Shown here one piece after another: positions 49,646 through 49,917 of a stretch of DNA of 49,917 nt. The notes under the pieces were generated by a model that saw only the letters and a list, made by a program, of their open reading frames with translations, was not told where the DNA came from and did no database searches. Within the stretch, counting starts at the first letter, position 1. Each line of letters begins with the position of its first letter. Source of the stretch: DSNY01 sp016861185 (GTDB taxonomy: Bacteria > Pseudomonadota > Gammaproteobacteria > Burkholderiales > Burkholderiaceae_F); assembly GCA_030263275.1 (NCBI GenBank), contig SZOR01000018.1:1-49917 (forward strand), in the 5' to 3' direction. Both the position numbers and the translations under genes were made by a program.

Positions 49646-49917
49646 CTACTTGCCTTCCGCCGCCTGCTTGCGCAACGCGGCCGGCGGCAGCTTGAAATCC
49701 GGATAGCGCTCGCGAAAGCGCTTCAATTCGCGGTCGGCTTCCTCGTCGCGACCGGCCGCGCGCAGCGCGACGATGCGTTCGATCCACTGCGCCGGCGCAA
49801 GCTCGGTCGCGGTCGCCGCCGGCGCGCGCTCGCGTGCGGCACGCAGACCGGCGGACTCGCCGTTCGTGGCGCCGCGTTCGGCGCGCCCTTCGCTCGACGC
49901 TACGGCGTCCGCCGCGG
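49646..49917 (-). CDS. C-terminal part of an unidentified protein (cut by window edge)
   Basis: The stop codon is at 49646-49648 and the frame stays open to the window end, giving about 90 residues. The readable end includes AQWIERIVALRAAGRDEEAD and RFRERYPDFKLPPAALRKQ. This kind of helical C-terminus is common in uncharacterised proteins encoded beside ECF sigma factors, some of them anti-sigma factors. The rest lies outside the window, so identity stays open. Confidence 0.65.
   Translation of the reverse strand, partial: AADAVASSEGRAERGATNGESAGLRAARERAPAATATELAPAQWIERIVALRAAGRDEEADRELKRFRERYPDFKLPPAALRKQAAEGK

Overview
The window is very G+C-rich chromosomal DNA with dense coding. The order def / lysM-dprA-smg-topB, with fmt nearby, is the usual arrangement around DNA processing and formylation genes in Betaproteobacteria, and protein character and codon use also fit a Burkholderiales-like bacterium. 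This assignment is an inference. No rRNA, tRNA, CRISPR array, complete insertion sequence or prophage was seen.

Layout. 0-7.1 kb: fmt and def (minus strand), normally adjacent, are separated by a wax ester synthase/DGAT-like acyltransferase, two alpha/beta hydrolases and a LytS/LytTR-type two-component pair. 7.4-16.5 kb (plus strand): LysM protein, DprA, Smg and topoisomerase III; then a translationally coupled trio (DUF2905, HpaI-type aldolase, nucleotidyltransferase) and an exported protein with a calcium-loop motif. 16.5-23.8 kb: HDOD protein, membrane-fused spermidine-synthase-like protein, ketopantoate reductase carrying palindromic repeats inside its reading frame, a GNAT-like protein, a fructosamine-kinase-like protein, a SET-domain protein and a DUF1993 protein. 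23.8-27.3 kb: merR/merC divergent from a Cu(I)-type P1B ATPase across a MerR-type operator. 27.3-29.5 kb: dispersed intergenic repeats flank a small membrane protein and a DEDD exonuclease/GIY-YIG fusion.

29.4-40 kb is the most interesting part and lies wholly on the minus strand. An ECF sigma factor gene sits directly upstream of a Ser/Thr kinase gene with TPR-like repeats. The sigma factor has Thr-Thr where most ECF factors have acidic residues. Downstream are a beheaded PIN-domain gene, a secreted four-cysteine protein, and a tight operon of two secreted proteins, a small membrane protein, an outer-membrane barrel, another exported protein and a small cytosolic protein. The two secreted-protein transcription units are each preceded by the same bipartite motif, GTCCGG-N16-CGTTCTTAC, at almost the same distance from the start codon. 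I infer that this is an ECF promoter and that the sigma/kinase pair controls a cell-envelope regulon.

40-49.9 kb: a tandem universal stress protein; an operon for a membrane-bound molybdenum oxidoreductase of the polysulfide/thiosulfate reductase type (catalytic, FeS and NrfD-like subunits) followed by a c-type-haem-motif protein with three rhodanese domains; and divergently a periplasmic rhodanese, a DsbB-like protein and a thioredoxin/DsbD-like fusion. Together they look like a periplasmic sulfur/thiol redox island. A nested inverted-repeat element and the 3' end of a further gene close the window.
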